A stretch of 30,668 nucleotides of DNA from Bacteroides sp. Its GTDB lineage: Bacteria > Bacteroidota > Bacteroidia > Bacteroidales > Bacteroidaceae. The DNA is taken from NCBI GenBank assembly GCA_030151635.1, contig JASLDF010000078.1, positions 1 through 30,668 of the forward strand. Direction: 5' to 3'. Of the stretch, positions 15,601-22,644 are shown one piece after another. The notes below the pieces were generated by a model that was not told where the DNA came from, searched no databases, and worked only from the letters and a program-made list of their open reading frames with translations. The first letter of the stretch is position 1. Every line of letters starts with the position of its first letter. The position numbers were made by a program, and so were the translations under genes.

Positions 15601-16173
15601 TTAGGGTAACTTTTCAAGTGATGCCCGTATTCTACTCAAGGATTGTGGCGTTACATCTAGCCAGGAAGCTAAATCTTTTAAAGGGACACGTTTCAGTATC
15701 TCGGGCTGATTAACCAATATATACCGATATTGCTCACCTTTACTCATCCAATAAATATCTGATAAATAGAAACAAGAATACGAAAAGAATTTTTCTGTCA
15801 ACTCACGACCCCAATTTGCCAAACCAATGGAAACTTGAAACAAACGTTCCAACTCTTTTCTAGAAATCTCCCAGAGCACACAATCTTCTACTGCTTCTAG
15901 GCTAAACTTAGCCCGTTGTACAAAGGTTAACATCGGGGAAGAAAGTGCAATATCGTTTTCAAAAGCAAAAAAGACAGTTGATTCTTTGCCATCTCGAGAA
16001 ATGAAACTACGCACTAACCCTTTTTCTACCAAATACAAATACCCGTCTTTTGCACCTTCATCCAAAACTATTGTTTTCTTTTTTATTACTAATCGTTCTA
16101 ATGAGGGCATCAACAAATGAATATCTTCATCAGATAGCTGGTAGGTTACTTTTAGTAGTTCAAAAACATCCAC
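15601..16173 (-). CDS. Crp/Fnr-family transcription regulator, short form
   Basis: This 190-aa protein has an N-terminal cyclic-nucleotide-binding beta-barrel (about 20-115, with LDEGAKDGYLYLVEKGLVRSF) and a C-terminal helix-turn-helix (about 163-188, VPLKDLASWLDVTPQSLSRI). This short architecture is common among Bacteroidetes Crp/Fnr proteins. There is no cysteine cluster for an FNR-type Fe-S centre, and the residues that bind cAMP are not evident, so the signal is unknown. The start is GTG at 16173: the in-frame codon three upstream is a stop, and the ATG at 16169 is out of frame. It starts 24 nt after the nucleotidyltransferase-fold gene and likely shares its transcript. Confidence 0.9.
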   Translation of the reverse strand: MDVFELLKVTYQLSDEDIHLLMPSLERLVIKKKTIVLDEGAKDGYLYLVEKGLVRSFISRDGKESTVFFAFENDIALSSPMLTFVQRAKFSLEAVEDCVLWEISRKELERLFQVSIGLANWGRELTEKFFSYSCFYLSDIYWMSKGEQYRYILVNQPEILKRVPLKDLASWLDVTPQSLSRIRASLEKLP

Positions 16174-16197
16174 TTCTATTTAATATTCTAAAGATTA

Positions 16198-16668
16198 TTA
16201 TTTTGCAGCTAAGTACTGATTAATATCAGCAATTCGCCTGAAGTCTTTTTCACGACCGAAGAAGGTAAGAATTCGCTTCATCTCTAACAAAGTAGGAACT
16301 TTCACCACAATTCCATCTAGTTTTATTTCTTTGTACTCACGAATCGTCAAAGGCACCCAACCGCCTGACTTATTCACTTTCAACTCTCCTTGCACCTCAA
16401 TTGGCATGGTTGGAAAATCGAATTGAGCAAAGTCAGATTTAAAGAGCTCGTCATCCTTTGTTTCTGGAGATTCTAAAAGAAAAGACTTCCACTGTAGCTT
16501 TAAATACTCTGCATCTCGGATAGAACAACACAAATCAATATCATGCGTTCTAGCCAAGGGAACACCTAATAAAAACAATGCCGAACCACCAATAATATAA
16601 AATTCATCCTGCATTCCTCTTAAATCAGAAGCAACACTTTCTAAAGTTCCAATAATAATTTCTCTCAT
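16198..16668 (-). CDS. Nucleotidyltransferase-fold protein, 156 aa
   Basis: The N-terminal half has the signature of minimal nucleotidyltransferases: IIGGSALFLLG at 25-35, then THDIDL with D43 and D45 as metal-binding acidic residues. The architecture resembles AbiEii-like and lincosamide/aminoglycoside nucleotidyltransferase relatives. A third acidic residue may be E92 in MPIEVQGE. The substrate cannot be told; antibiotic modification, an antitoxin-toxin role or RNA modification are all possible. A perfect -7 box (16689-16696) lies just upstream, so this gene and the regulator behind it can be transcribed separately from the VOC and beta-lactamase-like genes. Confidence 0.75.
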   Translation of the reverse strand: MREIIIGTLESVASDLRGMQDEFYIIGGSALFLLGVPLARTHDIDLCCSIRDAEYLKLQWKSFLLESPETKDDELFKSDFAQFDFPTMPIEVQGELKVNKSGGWVPLTIREYKEIKLDGIVVKVPTLLEMKRILTFFGREKDFRRIADINQYLAAK

Positions 16669-16688
16669 ACAATTCGTTTCTAATCTAA

Positions 16689-16696
16689 CAAAGATA
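16689..16696 (-). promoter_or_regulatory. -7 box for the nucleotidyltransferase-fold and Crp/Fnr genes
   Basis: The minus strand reads TATCTTTG, a perfect match to TAnnTTTG, placed between the VOC stop (16707) and the ATG at 16668. It gives a leader of about 15 nt. Confidence 0.55.
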
Positions 16697-16706
16697 TCAA
16701 ATCAGA

Positions 16707-17108
16707 TTAAAAGTCTGTACGAACTGCCGATATATCCACTAAGTTCCCTTCAGGATCTAAAATACCAGCTTCATAAAACCCATCACCCGTAAGTCGTGGT
16801 TCACTAGCTATCGTATAACCCGCTTGACGAAATAGTGCCACCATCTCATCAACCTTATTCTCATCACCTACCGTAATATCTAGATGTGCCATCCCCTTCA
16901 TAAAATTTCTTCTCGAAGGTTCTGAAATATCAAGGCGATGCATCAGCTCAATCTTACTTTTATGATTACCAAACGATAGAAAGTATGAAGTATAGGCTTT
17001 CTTCTCGTTTACATACTTCTCATTGCAAGTACAGCCAAAGTAATTCATATAAAACTCGCGCATCACTTCGATATTATCTGTCCAAATGGCTAAATGATTT
17101 AAATACAT
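16707..17108 (-). CDS. VOC-family (glyoxalase/bleomycin-resistance fold) protein
   Basis: This 133-aa protein shows the paired beta-alpha-beta-beta-beta modules of the vicinal oxygen chelate fold. The metal ligands by alignment of pattern are H5 (LNHLAIW), E54 (KIELMHR), H75 (AHLDITV) and the residue in DPEGNLVD near 125. The last position is Asp where Glu is usual (DPEGNLIE). Members include glyoxalase I, dioxygenases and antibiotic-binding proteins such as FosA and Ble; the function here is open. It starts 29 nt after the beta-lactamase-like gene. Confidence 0.88.
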   Translation of the reverse strand: MYLNHLAIWTDNIEVMREFYMNYFGCTCNEKYVNEKKAYTSYFLSFGNHKSKIELMHRLDISEPSRRNFMKGMAHLDITVGDENKVDEMVALFRQAGYTIASEPRLTGDGFYEAGILDPEGNLVDISAVRTDF

Positions 17109-17137
17109 AGTTTTTTATTTTAAGTTGATTATAGGTG

Positions 17138-17956
17138 CTACATCTCTAAATAATGTTCTAAATGTGTAGCTACATCTTGTAAAACCGATTTAGAAATGCT
17201 CTCACGTGCTTCAATCAATAGGCTTTTATCTGAAGAGGAAACCAAACTTATATGAGTTGCAAAAATAAATGTATCTTCAGCTCCCTCAAAATAGCCAACA
17301 AACCAAGCACTATCACTATTAGTCATCCCCGATTTCGCATAAAGTGAACCTAGTTCTCCATTCTCATGCAACATAATCTTCTTTAGCTGACTGTATGTTT
17401 CTGGACGCAAAGGAAATTCTTGGTTGATCACTTGTTTAAGGAAATAGACCTGCTGATATTGGGTGATTTGACAATCGTCGGTCAACCAGAAAACATCTAT
17501 ATTATTTGCGTTGATATCTGCTTTTCCAAAATGAAGTAATCGAACGTAATAATTCATTCGTTCCACACCAATACGTCTAGCTACCTCTTGATAAAACGGA
17601 ACGCAAGACACTTTAAAAGCCCGTGAAATATTCATATCAGTTTCCCATGCTGCTAAAGGACAAGAAATACCATTCCAGGGAATAATTTCATCAAGCGTCA
17701 CAACTTCGGTTTCCAATCCAATTAAGGTATTGGGTATTTTGAATGTAGAAGCAGGACTAATAGTCGTATTACACCTGTCTAAGTTACACCCTAAAAACTG
17801 ATTGTACTTAACACTGTAAACTAGTACAGAGCCATCAACCGCTTTCTGTCGTAGTAAATCTGCCCAACTTGACACCTCAATCGGTTCGAAAGCAGAAACA
17901 AGCGTCATACAACACATATACAAAATACTCAATGAAATCCGTTTCATTCTATTCAT
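17138..17956 (-). CDS. Class D beta-lactamase-like (OXA/BlaR-sensor fold) exported protein
   Basis: This 272-aa protein has a signal peptide (about 1-22, VSAFEP). The serine active-site motif S70-T-F-K73 falls exactly at the conventional class D position, followed by S117-C-V119 and K208-S-G210. W157 in VFWL is the Trp that stabilises carboxylated lysine in OXA enzymes. The third motif, usually YGN, reads F143-G-K145, which is atypical. The protein could be a true beta-lactamase, a weak one, or a penicillin-recognising relative. There is no long membrane or signalling domain as in BlaR1/MecR1. It heads the VOC-containing unit; start choice between the Met at 1 and at 4 is uncertain. Confidence 0.85.
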   Translation of the reverse strand: MNRMKRISLSILYMCCMTLVSAFEPIEVSSWADLLRQKAVDGSVLVYSVKYNQFLGCNLDRCNTTISPASTFKIPNTLIGLETEVVTLDEIIPWNGISCPLAAWETDMNISRAFKVSCVPFYQEVARRIGVERMNYYVRLLHFGKADINANNIDVFWLTDDCQITQYQQVYFLKQVINQEFPLRPETYSQLKKIMLHENGELGSLYAKSGMTNSDSAWFVGYFEGAEDTFIFATHISLVSSSDKSLLIEARESISKSVLQDVATHLEHYLEM

Positions 17957-18064
17957 TCTATCCTAAATTTATAAAACACAATAAAAATAAACAATAATCA
18001 GTAGCAAACAGAAGAATTGAAATTCGAATACAATTTATTTTGATGAATAAACCCATTATAAGGA

Positions 18065-18101
18065 CGAAAAACAAAAGGGTACCCAATTCGGATACCCTTT
18101 A
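18065..18101 (-). terminator. Terminator of the DsbA-fold protein gene
   Basis: The minus strand reads AAAGGGTATCC, a short loop, GGGTACCCTTT (18074-18100), with one mismatch, followed by a U-rich TGTTTTT tail. It lies about 60 nt past the stop and isolates this gene from the beta-lactamase-like cluster. Confidence 0.75.
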
Positions 18102-18159
18102 CATCTAGATGAAATTAATCTATGCAATGTGTTAAATAATAAGATTTAATTCATCAATT

Positions 18160-19086
18160 TTATGCTTTCATCTTCCACAAGCTTCCTTTAGGAGACTTAA
18201 TTTCTATAATTTTTCCATCGACCACAAGTTGCTCCAAGGCATCGGCAGCTTTAGGGAAAGTCATCTCTGTTAATACAGACATTTCTTTCAATGTCATTGT
18301 ACCAAACTTCTTCATTAGAGAGAGTGGTTCTTTATCGTATTTCGCAAGGATTGCACCTCCAGCCATTTTCTTCACAGCCTCTTTTAACTCAGCATAAACA
18401 GTTGGTGCAGCTAATTCTTCAACCTCCTCCTTCTCATTAATAATAAACAACGTAGGAAATAAGTCTACATTCAATTCTCTACATAAATCAAGATCATCGT
18501 TAAATAGCTTCTCTCCTTTGACCAAGGAATAGTCACGTTCAAACTTAGGCATATCTAACCCTACAGATTTTGCAGCTTCAAGAATAACTTCGTCTTTTGA
18601 TATATTTTTAGCCTCAACAAAAAGGTCTTCACGAAGTAGCCTTAACAATGCCATACCTTTATCATGTCCTTGTAATTCTGCAGCCTTAAAAGCTATTGAT
18701 GCAGGAAATGAAGATGTTAATGGATCATTTAACCATACAGAACCATTAATAGGCATTTGCAATACTTCACTTGTTTTATCCCATGCACGTGCCATAACTT
18801 CTGGATCGGTTACTTGTCCTTCGTAATCTACTTCACCAAACTTACGTAAAAGTCCTCCCATGCGCTCTTCTAAAGTAAAATATTGACCATACTCTAACGT
18901 CAATCTACGTAAAAAGCCTTCAATATTCCAACAGTAAGAACAAATAGGATCCGAGAAGTACACGATATGTAATGGTTTATCTTTAACACGTGGCAATGCA
19001 GCTAGGTTTTGCTCACTTCCACCCGAGTTAGGCACACTACAGTATCCAGTTTCAGGATCACAGCTATATTTTTTCTTATCTTCCAT
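18160..19086 (-). CDS. DsbA-fold protein of the YjbH/FrnE-like group
   Basis: This 308-aa protein without signal peptide has a thioredoxin-like core beginning at HIVYFSDPICSYCWNIEG. The C49-S-Y-C52 motif suits a redox-active CxxC and the PICSYCW context is typical of the FrnE/YjbH branch of DsbA proteins. The helical insert and a second thioredoxin half (DLFPTLFIINEKEEV) follow. The last ~50 residues (LKEMSVLTEMTFPKAADAL...) look like a winged-helix-type appendage. A CDPETGYC motif near the N-terminus (C9, C16) could be a second redox or metal site. Cytosolic redox or protein-adaptor roles are known in the family (YjbH delivers Spx to ClpXP in Firmicutes), but Spx is not expected here, so the role is open. 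Confidence 0.85.
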   Translation of the reverse strand: MEDKKKYSCDPETGYCSVPNSGGSEQNLAALPRVKDKPLHIVYFSDPICSYCWNIEGFLRRLTLEYGQYFTLEERMGGLLRKFGEVDYEGQVTDPEVMARAWDKTSEVLQMPINGSVWLNDPLTSSFPASIAFKAAELQGHDKGMALLRLLREDLFVEAKNISKDEVILEAAKSVGLDMPKFERDYSLVKGEKLFNDDLDLCRELNVDLFPTLFIINEKEEVEELAAPTVYAELKEAVKKMAGGAILAKYDKEPLSLMKKFGTMTLKEMSVLTEMTFPKAADALEQLVVDGKIIEIKSPKGSLWKMKA

Positions 19087-19263
19087 AATCGATTAAAGTT
19101 TTGTGTTTATACTCTTAGAATTAACAATATCATTTCAAAATTGTTGTCTATACTTCTAAAATTGATTCAATATTAGAATTGTAATCTACAGATTAACTTT
19201 AGAATAGACTAAACCTTCAATTTAAGAAGAATATTGTATCTTCACCTCACTAAAAACGAAACA

Positions 19264-19671
19264 ATGACCATTCAAGAAATTATTTTTAAAATAATAAGCC
19301 ACATCCGTCTTTTAATTAAGCAGTTTTTTAAAGCAACACTACTTGTGTTATGCTTCGGTTCGATTCTGCTGATTGCTTTTCATTTTATGAAAAGACCAAT
19401 ACAAGCAGGATACATCACGAGCAAAGAATTTATTGAAGCTGGTATTGGACCAAAACAAGAGGATAAAACTGTATTTAAGAAAAAAAAGGCTCAAGAAGAG
19501 GAAGTTGAACAAATGGTGAATTACGATAACAGATATGCCGTTACATACGCTATAGAGAAAGATACGGTAACCGTTTACGTACACAAGCAAACCTACGATA
19601 CCATTCAAGTTGGCAATTGGTTTGAGTTTGATAAAACAAAAGGTAGTTTCAAAGCTCCTACACTACCCTAA
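19264..19671 (+). CDS. Small single-pass membrane protein, 135 aa
   Basis: I do not recognise it. A frame runs back to a TTG at 19234, but the ATG at 19264 is the better start. The protein has one clear membrane segment (about residues 25-42, ATLLVLCFGSILLIAFHF) with a basic preceding part. A charged linker (KKKKAQEEEVEQ) follows, and then a C-terminal beta-rich segment that may lie outside the inner membrane. It ends 12 nt before a shared convergent terminator. Confidence 0.75.
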   Translation: MTIQEIIFKIISHIRLLIKQFFKATLLVLCFGSILLIAFHFMKRPIQAGYITSKEFIEAGIGPKQEDKTVFKKKKAQEEEVEQMVNYDNRYAVTYAIEKDTVTVYVHKQTYDTIQVGNWFEFDKTKGSFKAPTLP

Positions 19672-19681
19672 AATAAAGAAT

Positions 19682-19716
19682 AAAAAAAGCTTCAATCCTA
19701 AGATTGAAGCTTTTTC
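19682..19716. terminator. Bidirectional terminator between convergent genes
   Basis: AAAAAAGCTTCAATC and GATTGAAGCTTTTT form a perfect stem with a 4-nt loop. It has a T-run on the plus strand and an A-run (Us on minus) on the other side. It serves the small membrane protein (+) and the lysozyme-inhibitor-like lipoprotein (-). Confidence 0.9.
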
Positions 19717-19738
19717 ATTTCTGTTTACTGATGTTTTA

Positions 19739-20377
19739 TTATTTGCAATCGTTATCAGAAATAGCTTGAATCGCTACTACCTCTACAACTTCGATTACAC
19801 CATCGTACTCTTCAGAAAAGCCTTCTACAGCTTTACCTTTGTTTAATACTTTCACTTCAGCATATACAGGGCTAAAAGCTTCTTTATCTTCAGTTAGAGC
19901 TGTATACTCATCAACCATAGACAAAGTATTATCAATTACCCAATATACTTTTTCTTCGCCACAAGGAACAAAAGAACACACTTCATGACCAATAGTTAAC
20001 ATACCTTTTACAAGGACAGGTTCTTCAATAAAGATTACTTCTTCTCCTTTTTTCAACTCTGTGATACCATGCCATTGAGTCAATTCATACTCTTCGTTTG
20101 CATAGCGAGCACCCGATGCTGTTACTTGATTTAATAATACGAAAGATGTACCTTCAAAATCGCATTCTACCTGCGATGCATCATCATTAAATGTAAGTTT
20201 CAACACTTTTCCATTTACATCTTTGCATTCATCATAATCAGAAAGGTTTTCGATTGATGTTGAATCTGCATTTAGCTCTGTAGCTGGTTGAGTTTCACTG
20301 TTTGTGTTTTTCACGTTTTTGCAAGACACCATAAGGAATAGTGCTACGATAGCCGCAGCTAAAATCTGTTTTTTCAT
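19739..20377 (-). CDS. MliC-type lysozyme-inhibitor lipoprotein with an NlpE-like C-terminal part
   Basis: This 212-aa lipoprotein has a lipobox ending at C19. Residues ~50-118 match the MliC/PliC pattern: a beta-barrel beginning with GKVLKLTFNDD and carrying the diagnostic loop SGARYAN (88-94), whose serine and arginine contact the lysozyme active site in characterised inhibitors. Cys51 and Cys72 could form the family's disulfide. A second part (about 119-205) follows, with GHEVCSFVPCGEEKVYW and a later PVYAEVKVLNKG; this reminds me of OB-like domains in NlpE-type lipoproteins. The domain pairing is inferred from pattern only. A perfect -7 box sits at 20478-20485. Protection of peptidoglycan from host or competitor lysozyme is the likely role. 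Confidence 0.82.
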   Translation of the reverse strand: MKKQILAAAIVALFLMVSCKNVKNTNSETQPATELNADSTSIENLSDYDECKDVNGKVLKLTFNDDASQVECDFEGTSFVLLNQVTASGARYANEEYELTQWHGITELKKGEEVIFIEEPVLVKGMLTIGHEVCSFVPCGEEKVYWVIDNTLSMVDEYTALTEDKEAFSPVYAEVKVLNKGKAVEGFSEEYDGVIEVVEVVAIQAISDNDCK

Positions 20378-20477
20378 TACTGTAGTTGTTTTTTTTATTA
20401 AAAATAATTCCTTAAAAAAATTGCCTTTTCATGCATTGGTAAAGCGCTTTTCGGGTTGCCAATCATTAAATAGCGCG

Positions 20478-20485
20478 CAAATGTA
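20478..20485 (-). promoter_or_regulatory. -7 box for the MliC-like lipoprotein
   Basis: The minus strand reads TACATTTG, a perfect TAnnTTTG, about 100 nt upstream of the start codon. A -33 TTTG is not evident. Confidence 0.45.
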
Positions 20486-20536
20486 GTAAAAGGTTTAATA
20501 CGTGATTCTCCTAATGCCATAATTATTTTCACATCA

Positions 20537-20986
20537 CTACGTGTAACCCAAAATCAGAAACACACCATCAGATTCTTCACTATATGGAATATTCAATCTA
20601 TCAAGCACTTCCCTCACTTTATCCGATTGATTCGTTATTTCTAAAGGAACTAATCTTCCGACATATTTACCATGACATCCGTAAATAATCATCTGTTCAA
20701 TCTCTATGTAGGGAATAAAGTACTCATCGAGCGATAAATTATCCCAATCACATAAATAAGTGGGAGGTTCTTTAGCTATGAGAAGTTTCTCATCCACTAA
20801 AATAGACTTGTAATCAAAACAAGGTGGCATTTCCCATTGACTAAACTCTACAAAAAGAGACACCCATTTTGCATCGTTCAATACACCATGTAAGTTTCTC
20901 TGTTTAATCTTTTGAGCAACTTTTTCTTTTAAGAGTAAGAAGTAATTGCTATTTATAATGCTTTTATAAGTTTCGTAATGATTCAT
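20537..20986 (-). CDS. Uncharacterised 149-aa protein, possibly DUF6678-like
   Basis: A soluble acidic protein without signal peptide or membrane segment. The pattern LNDAKWVSLFVEF, then several Trp/Tyr-rich turns and an IEIEQMIIYG strand, reminds me of the DUF6678 group found near polymorphic-toxin immunity genes. This is recall of a pattern and not an alignment. There is no catalytic motif I can name. It is divergent from pepE across a 142-nt gap and about 160 nt downstream of nothing on its own strand, so it seems monocistronic. Confidence 0.7.
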   Translation of the reverse strand: MNHYETYKSIINSNYFLLLKEKVAQKIKQRNLHGVLNDAKWVSLFVEFSQWEMPPCFDYKSILVDEKLLIAKEPPTYLCDWDNLSLDEYFIPYIEIEQMIIYGCHGKYVGRLVPLEITNQSDKVREVLDRLNIPYSEESDGVFLILGYT

Positions 20987-21090
20987 TATTATTTTGTTTT
21001 ATTAGCGCAATAAATGGATACAATCTAGAATTGAGCTGCCTTTAAACATTAAAACTTCAATTCATTATTTTCATATCAACCCGACTTTAT

Positions 21091-21098
21091 TATCTTTG
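21091..21098 (+). promoter_or_regulatory. -7 box for pepE
   Basis: TATCTTTG, a perfect match to TAnnTTTG, with a TTTTC about 20 bp upstream (21068-21072) as a -33-like element. The leader would be about 25 nt. Confidence 0.6.
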
Positions 21099-21128
21099 GT
21101 AAAGTAAGAACATAAAAATGTAATTCGT

Positions 21129-21836
21129 ATGAAATTATTATTAATAAGTAATTCTACAAATCCGGGTGAAGCATATTTAAGCTACCCTAAACAAAATATC
21201 GCAGACTTTCTTGGTAGTAATCCTGTAGAAATTCTATTCATTCCGTATGCAGCTGTTACATTCTCGTACGACGAATACGAAGCAAAAGTAAATAAAGCTT
21301 TAAAGGATACCGGACATCAAGTTAAAGGCATTCATCATTTTGCAGATCCTATTAAAGCTGTGAAAGAAGCCAAAGCAATTGCCGTTGGTGGAGGAAACAC
21401 TTGGAAACTTGTTCGTACAATGAGAGATCAGAACCTTTTGGAAGCAATACGAGAAAAGGTACTTGCTGGAACTCCTTATATGGGTTGGAGTGCAGGCTCT
21501 AATGTTGCTTGCCCTACCCTACGAACAACTAACGACATGCCTATTATAGACCCAAAAGGTTTTGATACGTTGAATTTAGTTCCTTTCCAAATTAACCCAC
21601 ATTATCTAGATGATAACCCAGCAAACCACGGCGGAGAGACTCGTGAGGTTCGTATTATAGAATACATCACTCAAAACCAAGGCGACTTTGTAGTAGGACT
21701 TAGAGAAGGCACAATGCTTCATATTGAAAACAAATCTATAAGATTGATAGGACCACGTCCTGCTCGTATCTTTAAGTTTGGACAAGAAACTACAGAATTA
21801 AAGAGCGGAGATGATTTCTCTTTCTTGTTGAAATAA
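21129..21836 (+). CDS. pepE: Peptidase E (alpha-aspartyl dipeptidase)
   Basis: This 235-aa cytosolic serine peptidase of family S51 splits dipeptides with N-terminal aspartate. The nucleophile S121 lies in GWSAGSN (119-125), with H158 in NPHYLDD and D136 in TTNDMP completing the expected triad. These numbers are one residue from the Salmonella enzyme (S120, D135, H157). The upstream VGGGNTWKL motif (87-94) is also typical. The length matches the family. It is flanked by its own promoter and terminator. Confidence 0.96.
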   Translation: MKLLLISNSTNPGEAYLSYPKQNIADFLGSNPVEILFIPYAAVTFSYDEYEAKVNKALKDTGHQVKGIHHFADPIKAVKEAKAIAVGGGNTWKLVRTMRDQNLLEAIREKVLAGTPYMGWSAGSNVACPTLRTTNDMPIIDPKGFDTLNLVPFQINPHYLDDNPANHGGETREVRIIEYITQNQGDFVVGLREGTMLHIENKSIRLIGPRPARIFKFGQETTELKSGDDFSFLLK

Positions 21837-21852
21837 TTCTTTTACTTCATAA

Positions 21853-21896
21853 AGAAGGCATTGTGTTTTATTATAAACATAATGCCTTCTGTTTTT
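21853..21896 (+). terminator. Rho-independent terminator of pepE
   Basis: Arms AGAAGGCATTGTGTTT and AAACATAATGCCTTCT (21853-21868, 21875-21890) pair with a single G-U and are followed by GTTTTT. Confidence 0.88.
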
Positions 21897-21991
21897 CATA
21901 TTGAAGTGAATCTTATCTATCTTTACCAATTTCTAAAACGAACCAAAAGCCATGCTCCTACTAAATCAACGGCTTTTTTACTTAACATTGG

Positions 21992-22465
21992 ATGCAGAAA
22001 CCTACGGAATTATTTTACGAACAACTAGATGACCAGAAGGAAAAACAACTCTATTTCAACGGAAGACACATTGAAATAGATGCTCCTGAATTTCAAAATA
22101 TCTGTGCCAAGTTAGCTACTGTTCAGCGACAAAAGCTACCCATTTACAACCAAGATGATTTAACAATATCGTCCTATAAAAAACACTTAGTCATCACAGG
22201 TAAGTTTACGAAAACAGAGCCTCGTGAAGCTTTTCTATTCATTATTTACGAAACTACAGATGTAACATATGCCTATAAAGAAGTGTGTAAAAGAGCCAAC
22301 GAATGTGGTAAAACAATTCCTGCCGTAGATTTTAACTTGGTTGAGAAATCAATTTACAAAATGAAAAAGAATCTCAGGTTCAAAGCTCTTTTTGCTGCAC
22401 TTATCATCATTCTTCTTGCTTTGTATTTTATCTTACCAAAGCTCAACAACTGCTATCCCGCCTAA
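21992..22465 (+). CDS. Small tail-anchored protein of unknown function, 157 aa
   Basis: The first ~125 residues are polar and mixed alpha/beta. Near residue 125 a basic patch (KMKKNLRFK) precedes a single hydrophobic helix (about 133-150, ALFAALIIILLALYFIL) and a short tail, which suggests C-terminal membrane anchoring with the bulk in the cytoplasm. I do not recognise a family. It is followed by a weak hairpin (22529-22555, ATATAAGG/CCTTATAT) and then the calcium ATPase gene 179 nt away, probably a separate transcript. Confidence 0.75.
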   Translation: MQKPTELFYEQLDDQKEKQLYFNGRHIEIDAPEFQNICAKLATVQRQKLPIYNQDDLTISSYKKHLVITGKFTKTEPREAFLFIIYETTDVTYAYKEVCKRANECGKTIPAVDFNLVEKSIYKMKKNLRFKALFAALIIILLALYFILPKLNNCYPA

Positions 22466-22644
22466 CTCAGTAATATCATTGTAAGCTACAATTAATCCTA
22501 GATAATTCTGAATCAATTATCTGTATAAATATAAGGTTGAATCCAGCCCTTATATTTTGTGAAGTTTCGACAATAAAAGCCCTATTTTTAAGATATAAAC
22601 ATTAAATTCGTAGGAGAATCACAAGACTTCAATAGGCAACAATA

